DNA from: an uncultured Odoribacter sp.
GTDB taxonomy: Bacteria; Bacteroidota; Bacteroidia; Bacteroidales; Marinifilaceae
NCBI GenBank assembly: GCA_900544025.1
Contig: UQTM01000019.1
Location: 1 to 52,757, forward strand
DNA: 52,757 nt
Direction: 5' to 3'
Below, in pieces: positions 34,373 through 42,425 of this stretch. Positions within the stretch are counted from its first letter, which is position 1, and every line of letters starts with the position of its first letter. The notes under the pieces were generated by a model. That model did not search any database and was not told the origin of the DNA. It saw nothing but the letters and a program-made list of their open reading frames with translations. The position numbers and the translations under genes were made by a program.

Positions 34373-34395
34373 AGAATAGATTTATAAAATACGGT

Positions 34396-34424
34396 AAAGC
34401 GGTTTCGGTTTCGGAACCGCTTTT
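34396..34424 (+). terminator. Intrinsic terminator of the exported TPR gene
   Basis: Stem AAAGCGGTT/AACCGCTTT (34396-34404 and 34415-34423) with a 10-base loop and T-rich tail. Confidence 0.8.
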
Positions 34425-34433
34425 GTTTTGTGT

Positions 34434-34562
34434 ACTGTTTACACACCTGATATGTTCCAATAACTCGCCATAGGCATTTTGTAATTCGTCATTAGTTACT
34501 TCCTGTGAGGCTTCGGACAATAGTTCAAATATCCTCATTTTTATTAAATCATTCATCAGCAT
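34434..34562 (-). pseudogene. Truncated hypothetical gene at the left edge of the AT-rich segment
   Basis: Minus-strand frame opening MLMNDLIKMRIFELLSEASQ and continuing EVTNDELQNAYGELLEHIRC. The first 40 residues look like a real helical, charged N-terminus. The rest is the reverse of the TPR-gene terminator, so the original C-terminus was probably lost at the segment boundary near 34434. Family not recognised. It lies downstream of the AraC-type gene on the same strand. Confidence 0.35.
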
Positions 34563-34625
34563 AACTTTATAGGTTAATATATTTATTAAAGCATTGCTTT
34601 GTTATTGAATGATTCTGTTTATCTG

Positions 34626-35429
34626 CTATAACTCAGATGGTTTTTTATTTGTTAGGCATTGAGACTCTTTTGCAAAATGAGAGAAGTCTGTGTATCCTAA
34701 CTCATCATACAAATTACTACTTCCTTTAGAACGGTAATTTAACAAAGCCATTTTAAACCTCAAGGCTCGACAACATTGCTTCGGAGACATCCCTAATACC
34801 TCTTTAAAATACCTATTTAGTGTTGGTGTTGATACTCCAACTTGTTTACTAACTATACTCGATTTAAAATCACCACAATGAGTAATGTAGTAAATAGCCT
34901 TAATCACAGTCTCTAATTTATAATCTGACTTAAAAATATCTATGTTTGATAAAAGATAGTTTTCTATATAATCTACACGTTCATCGAAGGTGTTTTTAGA
35001 TTTTAGTTCTTCGATGCTCGTATTATCTATATAGTTATTTAAAGGTTTGTAACTATCTAATAAGTAAGGAATATCGTCTTTCAAAAACGGATACAATACA
35101 CCTGGTTTGAATTTTACTGCAAATTCATGTGTCCCAGGTGCATGTATTATGGTGATTGCATCTGTTAAACTTCCACACAGTTTATCGCACGTAGTATCTT
35201 TAATACCGAGTTTCCTATCTACTTTTAAAGTTTGACTTTTATCTGTCAGATTAACAGACGCAACAATGTTCATATTAGGAAGTGCAATTATTGAGAATGG
35301 AGTTATTAAATTATTCTCCGTTTTAATTTCAAAGAAATACTCAACAATATTCCTTAATTCAAAACATGGATATATAACTTTAACATGTTCGTTTATTTCG
35401 CTTTCGTATATGACTTTAGATTTCAGCAT
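34626..35429 (-). CDS. AraC family transcriptional regulator (DUF6597-like N-terminus)
   Basis: A 267-aa regulator. The N-terminal sensor part (about 1-150) contains IIHAPGTHEFAVKFKPGVLY, the pattern of the DUF6597 domain found ahead of AraC HTH domains. The C-terminal double HTH includes SSIVSKQVGVSTPTLNRYFK and the second helix region ELGYTDFSHFAKESQCLTNK, ending KKPSEL. Its start overlaps the end of the aaRS-like gene by seven bases, so both are translated from one message. Codons are AT-rich. Probable local regulator of the GNAT/aaRS-like operon. Confidence 0.85.
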   Translation of the reverse strand: MLKSKVIYESEINEHVKVIYPCFELRNIVEYFFEIKTENNLITPFSIIALPNMNIVASVNLTDKSQTLKVDRKLGIKDTTCDKLCGSLTDAITIIHAPGTHEFAVKFKPGVLYPFLKDDIPYLLDSYKPLNNYIDNTSIEELKSKNTFDERVDYIENYLLSNIDIFKSDYKLETVIKAIYYITHCGDFKSSIVSKQVGVSTPTLNRYFKEVLGMSPKQCCRALRFKMALLNYRSKGSSNLYDELGYTDFSHFAKESQCLTNKKPSEL

Positions 35430-36358
35430 TTTTGTTTCTTAAATAAGTGCAATAATTGTATCCCTATCCCCATTGTGAGCATACGTTCTTTTTTATTTGC
35501 CAATAAGTTTTGAGTCCAGTTAAGTAATCCTCCATCACCTATTTCATGTTCTACCCCATTAATAATAATTTTAGCTTTAATTCTAATGCCGTAGTAATAA
35601 TTATTATGTGAATCTGATTTGGCAATACGAATATCCAAACCGCTATTTTTAGTATAAAATAAGGTATCTGATACCAATTGACTTTTTTCATCATATCCTT
35701 TGCAGGGTATAATTTCAAAGAATATATTTTCAAACCCAAAGACTTCTTTGCAGACCTTCTGTGTTATGGCTAAATGTTTATGTAATTCAGTTCTTTCAAA
35801 TTCAAAACTACCCGTATCCATACCGCACGAGATTAGGCACAAAAGAGGAAAATGAGGTGTAAAATTTGGGTTTGAGAAAACCTGAGTTCTTATAACTCTT
35901 GATACGTTACCAAAATTATATGTTTTCTCAGACAGTTCATTACTTTTCTTTAATGAAGCATAATGCAAAGCTATTGCATTTGTTGGGTCGGACTGAACTT
36001 CCGTGTTTCTTAGTGCTGTAAGAACTTTTTTTTGATTTACTGTTGCCATCACACTACTTGTACCTAATTGAGCAACAGGAGATAACTCAATTAATTCATA
36101 GTTGTTATTCGCAATTATTTTACAGCATTCCAATTCTTCCTCTTTAAATTCCAGAAAATCTAATTGTGCAGGTTTAGCCAATTTGTTTTTACTGTATTTA
36201 CTCAATAAGGAAGATGGTGTTTCTTTTGTGGTACGCCTGTCAAACACTTCTAATAGTAAAGAGTTTAACTCTGAACCACTCAATTTATCGGACAGTATAT
36301 CAACTATTTCATTTAGATTACACCTGCTAATTATATGTTTTATTGCTTCATCTTTCAT
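35423..36358 (-). CDS. Class II aminoacyl-tRNA-synthetase-like protein, probably non-canonical, unknown function
   Basis: A 311-aa protein, family not known to me by name. Seen: SPVAQLGTSSVMATV and RNTEVQSDPTNAIAL in the middle; RVIRTQVFSNPNFTPHFPLL; FEFERTELHKHLAI; and a C-terminal GDGGLLNWTQ followed by MLTMGIGIQLLHLF. The order resembles the class II synthetase fold of HisRS/HisZ: a motif 2-like Arg region, then a glycine-rich segment, then a motif 3-like G-I-G-I strand. The motif 3 arginine is replaced (GIQLL), and no anticodon-binding domain is present, arguing against tRNA charging. It is coupled by a 4-base ATGA overlap to the GNAT gene upstream and by a 7-base overlap to the AraC gene downstream. 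Inference only. Confidence 0.6.
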   Translation of the reverse strand: MKDEAIKHIISRCNLNEIVDILSDKLSGSELNSLLLEVFDRRTTKETPSSLLSKYSKNKLAKPAQLDFLEFKEEELECCKIIANNNYELIELSPVAQLGTSSVMATVNQKKVLTALRNTEVQSDPTNAIALHYASLKKSNELSEKTYNFGNVSRVIRTQVFSNPNFTPHFPLLCLISCGMDTGSFEFERTELHKHLAITQKVCKEVFGFENIFFEIIPCKGYDEKSQLVSDTLFYTKNSGLDIRIAKSDSHNNYYYGIRIKAKIIINGVEHEIGDGGLLNWTQNLLANKKERMLTMGIGIQLLHLFKKQKC

Positions 36359-36853
36359 ATATTCATAATGCTATATATGTATTCATTAAATATTCGTCCT
36401 TCTTTTATGACGGACAATTTAATAATTGCCTCTTTCTCAAATCCAATTTTCTCTAATTCCCTCATTGATGCGACATTATATTCAAAAATATTTGCATATA
36501 CTCTATTGATGCCTAATTGATTAAAAGCTATTGCAACTAATTGTTTAACAGCTTCTGTTGCATATCCATTTCTCCAATATTGTTCGCCAATCCAGTATCC
36601 TATTTCTGCATTAATTCTATAAACATCACTTTGAGGGATTAAACTACAACAACCGACAAACTCATTTTCAGCATAGATACCGAAAACATCTCCTAATGCC
36701 CCTGTTTTAGCTAATTCAATAAAAGCAACGGCATCATCATGAGTGTATGGATGAGGAAATATGTCACGTAAGTTTATAGCAATCTTATAGTTATTTTGCT
36801 AATTCACATATTATATGAGGTGACACATGTACAATTTTACGTAATTCTACCAT
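36355..36853 (-). pseudogene. GNAT acetyltransferase (RimJ/RimL-like) with a frameshift
   Basis: Starting at ATG 36851-36853 the frame gives MVELRKIVHVSPHIICELAK then stops. In the next frame it continues at once with NNYKIAINLRDIFPHPYTHD, GYWIGEQYWRNGYATEAVKQ, NQLGINRVYANIFEYN and ASMRELEKIGFEKEAI, ending at TGA 36355-36357. This is a complete GNAT protein of 166 aa if two bases are restored in the A run at about 36794-36797. The acetyl-CoA-binding R-N-G-Y-A motif is intact. The stop overlaps the aaRS-like ATG. Either a real inactivation, phase variation at the A run, or an assembly error. Confidence 0.8.
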
Positions 36854-36874
36854 ATCAATACATTTATTTTCTCA

Positions 36875-36882
36875 CAAAGATA
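36875..36882 (-). promoter_or_regulatory. Promoter -7 box (TATCTTTG) of the GNAT/aaRS-like/AraC operon
   Basis: TAnnTTTG match on the minus strand 22 bases before the GNAT ATG at 36853. Confidence 0.65.
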
Positions 36883-36935
36883 TGCCTATTGATGAGATGA
36901 TTAAGTGTAAAAGTGAATCAAAATTCATCGAATTG

Positions 36936-36943
36936 TATTTTTG
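36936..36943 (+). promoter_or_regulatory. Promoter-like -7 box (TATTTTTG) pointing rightward
   Basis: TAnnTTTG match 17 bases before an ATG at 36960; divergent from the GNAT operon promoter. An inverted repeat TTAAGTG/CACTTAA (36901-36907 and 36944-36950) brackets it. Confidence 0.4.
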
Positions 36944-36959
36944 CACTTAAAATTTTAGC

Positions 36960-37166
36960 ATGATAGCGTATTTTACAAAGAAAGAAATATTTTATTCAGC
37001 AACACAATTAGATTATTATTTATATCTTTATTTGAAGCGATGGAAAAACACAGCAGACCAAAGTAGTTCGCTCATTTCTATATCGTTACCTATTGTTATA
37101 CTCTTCTTCTTCAAAAATCTATTATTCAATAGATTACAATCACATTTCTTGTTTCTCGATAGATAG
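36960..37166 (+). CDS. Possible short gene or gene remnant, 68 aa, unrecognised
   Basis: Opens MIAYFTKKEIFYSATQLDYY, followed by LYLYLKRWKNT, then a hydrophobic stretch LISISLPIVILFFFKNLLF. A promoter-like box lies at the right distance. No family recognised; the first 30 residues look protein-like while the remainder is low in complexity and AT-driven. It could be the start of a gene whose rest was lost. The remaining sequence to 37280 holds nothing else I can support. Confidence 0.25.
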   Translation: MIAYFTKKEIFYSATQLDYYLYLYLKRWKNTADQSSSLISISLPIVILFFFKNLLFNRLQSHFLFLDR

Positions 37167-37280
37167 AATGGGGTTTTAGTTTTTGTAATTGCTCGATGAT
37201 GGGAAAAAATATAGCAAAAATCAATAAAAAAACGAATTGAAATGAAAGAAGGCTATTTATGGTAACTTTTGGCATAACAT

Positions 37281-37302
37281 ATTGAGTAACTTTGCACTCA
37301 AT
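37281..37302 (+). promoter_or_regulatory. Promoter of the zinc-ribbon/AraC gene with a dyad centred on the -7 box
   Basis: -7 box TAACTTTG at 37287-37294. A perfect 7-bp inverted repeat ATTGAGT (37281-37287) / ACTCAAT (37296-37302) with an 8-base spacer is centred on it. This is a likely operator, possibly for the gene's own product. Confidence 0.55.
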
Positions 37303-37314
37303 AATTGAAAGCGA

Positions 37315-38442
37315 ATGAAAATCAATGCTGAAACAAAATATTGCCAAACTTGCGGAATTCCTTTGGATATTGATTATACCGATCTTAGGGCAGACCAAAA
37401 TGAGGAATATTGTGATTACTGTTTGAAAAATGGAGTTAAGCGATATGACTTCTCGATGGATTATCTTATCTACCTTTGGGGACTTTTCCCTGAAGAATAT
37501 TATAAAGAGGTCGGAATAAGTCATACTTCATCGGAATTAAGGGAAATTATGTCCAAACGGTTACCTGAAATTAAAAGATGGAAGCAAAAAATCAATACAG
37601 CTCACATACAATATGAATTAGTAATAAGAGTTCAAGAATATATCAACTGTCATTTATTTGACGACCTTGATTCTGAAAAGTTATCCCAAATAGTATGTAT
37701 TTCCAAATATCATTTCCGCCGACTTTTTAAAGCAGTCTCCGGCGATAGTCTTGGAAATTATATCCAGCGATTAAGATTGGAATATATTGCTTTTAAGTTA
37801 ATATCGACTGATATAAGTGCCCCCGAACTGCTTCGTCAAATCAATTATCAGAATAAACACACGCTTTCAAGGGCATTCAAAAACTATTTTAATTGTTCTA
37901 TACCTGAATTTCGTAAAAGACATTCAAATGCTTGTCCTGAAGGAAAGAACCCTATACAGATTGAACCGAGTATTGAAAGAGTGCCTAATATACGGATTGC
38001 GTATTTGAAATTAGAGAGAACACAGAATGTCAGTCGTAGTTTTTCTATTTTATGGAAGCAGTTATTCCAATTTTCTGAAAGCTATGAATTATCGTCGAAA
38101 GGATGTAAATACGTGAGTCTGACTCTTGATTATCCTTTTATCACGCTTGAAGAACAGAGCCGCTTTATGGTTGGAGTAACATTGCCGCAATCATTCAAAG
38201 TACCTAAAGGCTTTGGCGTGTATGAAATTCCTTCGGGTAAGTATGCTATTTTTCGTTTTAAAGGGCTATACCATGAGTTGAACAGGGTGTACCGTTATAT
38301 TTATCTTGATTGGCTACCGACAAGTGATTATGTTTTGCAGGAGCAGTTCACCTTTGAAACTTATATGAACACACCCGAGAAGATTCCGGCTTCGGAGTTG
38401 ATAACAGATATTTATATCCCTATTGCAAAGAAAGAAAAATGA
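37315..38442 (+). CDS. Zinc-ribbon / AraC HTH / GyrI-like effector-binding fusion regulator
   Basis: A 375-aa three-part regulator. Residues 1-90: a zinc-ribbon type domain with CQTC (Cys10, Cys13) and CDYC (Cys33, Cys36), followed by WGLFPEEYYKEVGI. Residues about 100-205: AraC double helix-turn-helix (LSQIVCISKYHFRRLFKAVS and HTLSRAFKNYFNCSIPEFRK). Residues about 215-375: GyrI/Rob-like effector-binding domain (RVPNIRIAYLKLERTQNVSR, later YEIPSGKYAIFRFKG). Rob/SoxS-type proteins with this tail sense small hydrophobic ligands. Its stop overlaps the next ATG by four bases. Confidence 0.88.
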   Translation: MKINAETKYCQTCGIPLDIDYTDLRADQNEEYCDYCLKNGVKRYDFSMDYLIYLWGLFPEEYYKEVGISHTSSELREIMSKRLPEIKRWKQKINTAHIQYELVIRVQEYINCHLFDDLDSEKLSQIVCISKYHFRRLFKAVSGDSLGNYIQRLRLEYIAFKLISTDISAPELLRQINYQNKHTLSRAFKNYFNCSIPEFRKRHSNACPEGKNPIQIEPSIERVPNIRIAYLKLERTQNVSRSFSILWKQLFQFSESYELSSKGCKYVSLTLDYPFITLEEQSRFMVGVTLPQSFKVPKGFGVYEIPSGKYAIFRFKGLYHELNRVYRYIYLDWLPTSDYVLQEQFTFETYMNTPEKIPASELITDIYIPIAKKEK

Positions 38443-39149
38443 AAAATTTAAATCAAGAAATAGAAAACGAATTAAAAAATAAGGGAGCGGAGTTAATACA
38501 CTTTGTCTGCATATCGCATTTAGGGGAAAAACAAAACAGGCAACTTCCGAATGCCATTGTTTTTGCACTTCCGCTAACCACAGAATATGTTATGCAGGTA
38601 TTCGGTACACCCGATTATGTACAGGCACGGATAGACGACAATTACAATTTCGATGATGATGAATATACACAAACTGAAAATAAAGCAGGAGAAATAGCAG
38701 ACGAATTGGCTAAGTTCCTTACCGAAAAAGGCTATAAAGCCATATCACAATCCGATGCGGGATTAGTAGCTGATAAAGTCTTTGATTTTGAAACAAAAGA
38801 ATCCGTATTACCTCATAAAACGGTTGCGCTACTTGGCGGATTAGGGTGGATTGGGAAAAACAATTTATTAATAACTCCTGAATATGGTGCAGCGCAATGT
38901 CTCGGTACTGTTTTAACCGATGCACCGTTGGAAACAGTAGTACATGAACCTTTATTGCCAAAGTGCAGAGATTGCAATATTTGTACAAAGGTATGCGAGA
39001 AAAAAGTTCTTAAAGGAAAGCTTTGGAGTAGCTCTGTTCCAAGAGATGAAATCGTTGATGTGTATGGATGCAGCACTTGTTTAAAATGCCTTGTGCATTG
39101 CCCTTGTACGCAGAGATATGCAAACAGGTATGGAAACTGCACGGAATAG
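38439..39149 (+). CDS. QueG-like double [4Fe-4S] cluster protein
   Basis: A 236-aa protein with a C-terminal bacterial-ferredoxin-like double cluster: CRDCNICTKVC (first) and CSTCLKCLVHCPC (second), each C-x2-C-x2-C-x3-C. Ahead of it GGLGWIGKNNLLITPEYGAA is the conserved motif of epoxyqueuosine reductase (QueG) relatives. It is shorter than QueG (about 310-380 aa), lacks the C-terminal HEAT repeats, and the N-terminal cobalamin-binding part is reduced, so it is not orthologous QueG. Role unknown, presumably redox. Translationally coupled to the fusion regulator. Confidence 0.85.
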   Translation: MKNLNQEIENELKNKGAELIHFVCISHLGEKQNRQLPNAIVFALPLTTEYVMQVFGTPDYVQARIDDNYNFDDDEYTQTENKAGEIADELAKFLTEKGYKAISQSDAGLVADKVFDFETKESVLPHKTVALLGGLGWIGKNNLLITPEYGAAQCLGTVLTDAPLETVVHEPLLPKCRDCNICTKVCEKKVLKGKLWSSSVPRDEIVDVYGCSTCLKCLVHCPCTQRYANRYGNCTE

Positions 39150-39340
39150 GATCGGGGTGTGTTGGGTAAATGTTCGGGGGAGCGTTGATTTTTGTCGTTC
39201 CCGAACGGGTGAACAGGATAAAATGCTTTATGGGTTTATGCTTACGGCCTCTTAATAGATCGCAACGATAGACAATGATATAGCGTTAACTTTATATTTT
39301 GCCGGACAGAAAAGTGGGAGGGAAAACATCGGGCAAATAA

Positions 39341-39384
39341 AAAAATCGTGTAAAGTAGAAAACCTGCTTTACACGATTTTTTTA
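39341..39384. terminator. Strong bidirectional terminator
   Basis: A long near-perfect stem of about 15 bp (left arm 39341-39355, right arm ending about 39380), extended inward by wobble pairs and flanked by A and T runs. It ends both the rightward QueG-like operon region and the leftward thioredoxin gene. Confidence 0.8.
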
Positions 39385-39412
39385 TATAGTTAGTTCTTTT
39401 GACCGGAAGAAC

Positions 39413-40855
39413 CTATTTTACATCGATTCCCATTTTCTTATATTCTCTGGTCAGCATATCGGTGAGTTGTTCGACATCTAACTTCTTGGCGATGATCTTT
39501 TTGTTTTTATCCAAAAGGTATAGCACAGGAGTAGAATCCACGTGATAATATGCCCGGAAATTACTTTGATTGTGCGGGTCCCAGCAGTTGATAAAGTCGA
39601 ATAGCTCGTGTTCGGTGACGAACTTTTCCCATTTTTCTTTTTCCGGCTGGGTATGTACGGCAAATACTTTGAACCCGTAAGGTTTGAATTTTTCCAACAG
39701 TTTTGTTTTTATCTCGGGAACCTGCTTTTTACAATGCCCGCAATTTTCTTCCCAAAATAGCAGTAAGGTAAACGGGGCTTTCGTTTCATGCAGGCTTACC
39801 CAGTTGCCTTCCAGAGTTTGAAGTTTCAGCTCCGGTGCCGTTTCGCCGATCAGATTGTATTGCGTCAGCAATACCTCACGTTCTATTTTTTCCAGATTTT
39901 CTTTATCCACCCAATCGGCTTGCCCGGTGAGATAGTAGCGTTTTGCGATTTTCACGAAAGCGGCATCCATTCCCATTACCTTGCTTTCGAGGGCAAAATT
40001 GAAACAATAGCTGACCAAATAACGGAACATGGCCTTACTGCTTCTTGATTTCTCGATGATGTTTACCGATTCTTTGTAAACGGTATCGGGATGCATCAGA
40101 ATCATGTTATTAAAGTAATTGTCGATTTTATTTTTAAAGATCGGAGTGCGGATCAGTGTACTGTCTTTAAAATTGGTATAGTCCCAATAGTGTGCCTTAT
40201 TAAAGAAATACGCTTTTCTCTGTATCTCCATATCCCGGTCTTTGGTTCCTGCGGGGACCGTTTTTGAAAAATCGGGGATAGGGGTGGATAAGGTGAAATT
40301 TGCAAAAGTGGCCAATGCCGAGCCCGGGAATTGCTTGTTTAAATTTGCGATATAAGCGCGTACTTCCTTGTCGGCCTGATCGAACTGCGCCGAATATTTT
40401 TGCTTGTTCGCTTCTTTATTCGGGTCTTTTTCGTAATCCTGGCTGATTTTCCGTGTTTTCTGATTTTGTGCCATCATGAATTTTTGAAAATCCAAAAAGG
40501 CCTGATTTTCGGGGGAACCTTCTATCTGAATGCGATTGATGACATCCATCGTGTCGGTCTTTATCGAAAAATTTTGGTTATTGCCGATGATAACATCGAA
40601 ATAATTGCTGGGTGAAAACAAAAGCAAATACATACCTTTCCCCAATTTATTTTTACCCGTAAAAACTCCTGCCCCCGAAGCATCTAAACGGGCTGTGTCC
40701 GAGGCATATACTTTGCCTTCGAAATAATGAGCCAATATGATCTGCTTATTAGCCATTTTCGGGACAGTGATCTTAATATGATGTCCCTGTGCCAGGGTGT
40801 ATCCCATTGGCAAAAGAAGTCCGATACAACTTAGAAGAAATAGTCTTTTCATCAT
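39413..40855 (-). CDS. DUF5106/thioredoxin-like TlpA-family protein, copy 1
   Basis: An exported thiol:disulfide oxidoreductase of about 480 aa. Signal peptide MMKRLFLLSCIGLLLPMGYT. The N-terminal half (about 20-330) is the DUF4369/DUF5106-type beta then helical region (GSPENQAFLDFQKFMM). The C-terminal thioredoxin domain carries FWEENCGHCKKQVPEI, with active site CGHC as in protein disulfide isomerases, and a cis-Pro in DSTPVLYLLD. It probably handles disulfides of envelope proteins. A close paralogue lies immediately upstream on the same strand (36-base gap). The start is taken at the MM that matches the paralogue; an ATG three codons earlier is possible. Confidence 0.88.
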   Translation of the reverse strand: MMKRLFLLSCIGLLLPMGYTLAQGHHIKITVPKMANKQIILAHYFEGKVYASDTARLDASGAGVFTGKNKLGKGMYLLLFSPSNYFDVIIGNNQNFSIKTDTMDVINRIQIEGSPENQAFLDFQKFMMAQNQKTRKISQDYEKDPNKEANKQKYSAQFDQADKEVRAYIANLNKQFPGSALATFANFTLSTPIPDFSKTVPAGTKDRDMEIQRKAYFFNKAHYWDYTNFKDSTLIRTPIFKNKIDNYFNNMILMHPDTVYKESVNIIEKSRSSKAMFRYLVSYCFNFALESKVMGMDAAFVKIAKRYYLTGQADWVDKENLEKIEREVLLTQYNLIGETAPELKLQTLEGNWVSLHETKAPFTLLLFWEENCGHCKKQVPEIKTKLLEKFKPYGFKVFAVHTQPEKEKWEKFVTEHELFDFINCWDPHNQSNFRAYYHVDSTPVLYLLDKNKKIIAKKLDVEQLTDMLTREYKKMGIDVK

Positions 40856-40890
40856 TACACTCACAATTTATATTCTTGACAATTTATTAC

Positions 40891-42342
40891 TTATTCGATT
40901 TCTATGCCCGCTTTCTTATATTCTGCTTTTAAAATATCTTCCATCTGGTTTACAGAAATGTTTTTGGCAATGATCTTTTTGTCTTTGTCCAGAAGATACA
41001 GGGCAGGGGTGGAAACTACGTTATAATAAGTACGGATATTGGCTTGTCCGTATGGATCCCAGCAGTTAATAAAGTCGAACAGTTCGTGTTCTGTGACAAA
41101 TTGTTCCCATTTTTCTTTATGGGGCTGGGTATGTACAGCAAAGACTTTTAGTCCGTAGGGTTTGAATTTATCCAGGATTTTGGTCTTTATTTCAGGCACT
41201 TGCTTTTTACAATGTCCGCAATTTTCCTCCCAGAATACGAGAAAAGTAAACGGGGCTTTCAATTCGTGCAGGCTGACCCAGGTTCCTTCCAGGGTAGGTA
41301 ATTTTAATTCATGAGCCGTTTCCCCGATCAGATTATATTGCAGCCGCCCCACATTTTCGCGCACTTTTTCCAGTCCCTTTTGATCGAGCCAGCCGATATC
41401 TCCGGAAAGAATGTAACGATTGGAGAATTTGACGTATGCGGCATCCATACCCATGATGCTGTCGGCTTTGCCGGCTATCGACTGAAAACAATATCCTGTC
41501 AGATAGTTGAACATAGGTTTACAGCCCCTTGATTTTTCAATGATACGGATAGATTCCTGCAAGACCGAATCCGGATGGGGCAGTACCATATCGGTGAAAA
41601 ATTCATCCAGTTTACCTTTGAATACCTGTGTCGGAGTACGGATTAAAGTGCTGTCCTGGAAATTGATATAATCCCAATAATGCGCTTTACGGTAAAAATA
41701 GCCTCTTCTTCTGATTTCCATTTCCCGGTCTTGGGTGTTTTCCGGAATTTCCCCGGAAAAATCCGGAATTTCCGGAGTCCGCATAGCATTTAGAAAAGTG
41801 GCTAAGGCTGTTCCTTGAAATTTCCCGATCAATCCCATAACGTAGTTTTCCGCCTCTTGTCCGGTTCGCTTGAGCAAGTCGTTGTATTTTTGCCTGTTTT
41901 TATCTTTATCCGGGTCTTGTTCTATTTCCTGATAGATTTTTCTCATTTTCTGATTGTGAGCAGTCATGAATTTTTGAAAATCTAAAAAAGCTGTATTTTC
42001 AGGAGAACCTTCGAATTGAATGTGGTTGATAATATCGTCCGGATCGGTTTTTATAGAAAAGTTCTGATTGCTTCCGATGATGAGATCGAAAATATTACTC
42101 GGTGAGAAATAGAGAATATATAAGCCATGCGCTAATTTTTGGGGCTTTTTGAAAGCTCCGTTTCCATTTTCGTCCAGTTGAGCTGTATCTGCGGCAAGAA
42201 CTTGTTTATCCCTGTAAAAAGCCAATATAACTTGTTTATGGGCCATTTTAGGAATGCTTATTTTAATGTCATGGCCTTCTGCAAAAAGCCATCCCACCTG
42301 CAAAAAGCAAGCGAGGCATAATAATAAAAGTCTTTTCATCAC
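40891..42342 (-). CDS. DUF5106/thioredoxin-like TlpA-family protein, copy 2
   Basis: A 483-aa paralogue of the next gene, collinear over its whole length. Signal peptide MMKRLLLLCLACFLQVGWLF. DUF5106-like region with GSPENTAFLDFQKFMTAHNQ; thioredoxin domain with FWEENCGHCKKQVPEI (CGHC) and STPALYLLDKDKK. The thioredoxin domains of the two copies are far more alike than the N-terminal parts, which suggests duplication followed by divergence of the binding half or gene conversion of the end. No separate promoter is clear; it may be read through from the TPR lipoprotein gene 83 bases upstream. Confidence 0.88.
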   Translation of the reverse strand: MMKRLLLLCLACFLQVGWLFAEGHDIKISIPKMAHKQVILAFYRDKQVLAADTAQLDENGNGAFKKPQKLAHGLYILYFSPSNIFDLIIGSNQNFSIKTDPDDIINHIQFEGSPENTAFLDFQKFMTAHNQKMRKIYQEIEQDPDKDKNRQKYNDLLKRTGQEAENYVMGLIGKFQGTALATFLNAMRTPEIPDFSGEIPENTQDREMEIRRRGYFYRKAHYWDYINFQDSTLIRTPTQVFKGKLDEFFTDMVLPHPDSVLQESIRIIEKSRGCKPMFNYLTGYCFQSIAGKADSIMGMDAAYVKFSNRYILSGDIGWLDQKGLEKVRENVGRLQYNLIGETAHELKLPTLEGTWVSLHELKAPFTFLVFWEENCGHCKKQVPEIKTKILDKFKPYGLKVFAVHTQPHKEKWEQFVTEHELFDFINCWDPYGQANIRTYYNVVSTPALYLLDKDKKIIAKNISVNQMEDILKAEYKKAGIEIE

Positions 42343-42425
42343 ACATACACATTATCCTATTTCCAATGGCTGCACATACTGTCGCAGGCTGGAATAGAAA
42401 AGTTCTTTTTATTTAGAACAGGAGC

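Larger units (their letters stand above)
34430..39160. other. AT-rich accessory segment (candidate genomic island)
   Basis: Base composition and codon use shift to AT-rich (many ATA, AAT, TTA codons) just after the TPR-gene terminator and return near 39160, before the next terminator. It contains two small operons plus truncated pieces. No integrase, transposase, tRNA or clear terminal repeats were found, so the mode of entry is unknown. Confidence 0.6.

Noticed and set aside
35423..36358. Calling this gene hisS or hisZ
   Set aside because: No HisRS-specific histidine motifs, no anticodon-binding domain, and no histidine genes nearby; only the general class II order of segments is suggested.
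38439..39149. Calling this gene queG and linking it to the preQ1 riboswitch gene as one queuosine pathway
   Set aside because: The protein is too short, lacks HEAT repeats, lies 34 kb away in an AT-rich accessory segment and has no preQ1 aptamer upstream.
39172..39206. Inverted repeat GTTCGGG/CCCGAAC after the QueG-like gene as an attachment site or terminator
   Set aside because: The arms are short, no T run follows, and no second copy was found at the left edge of the segment.
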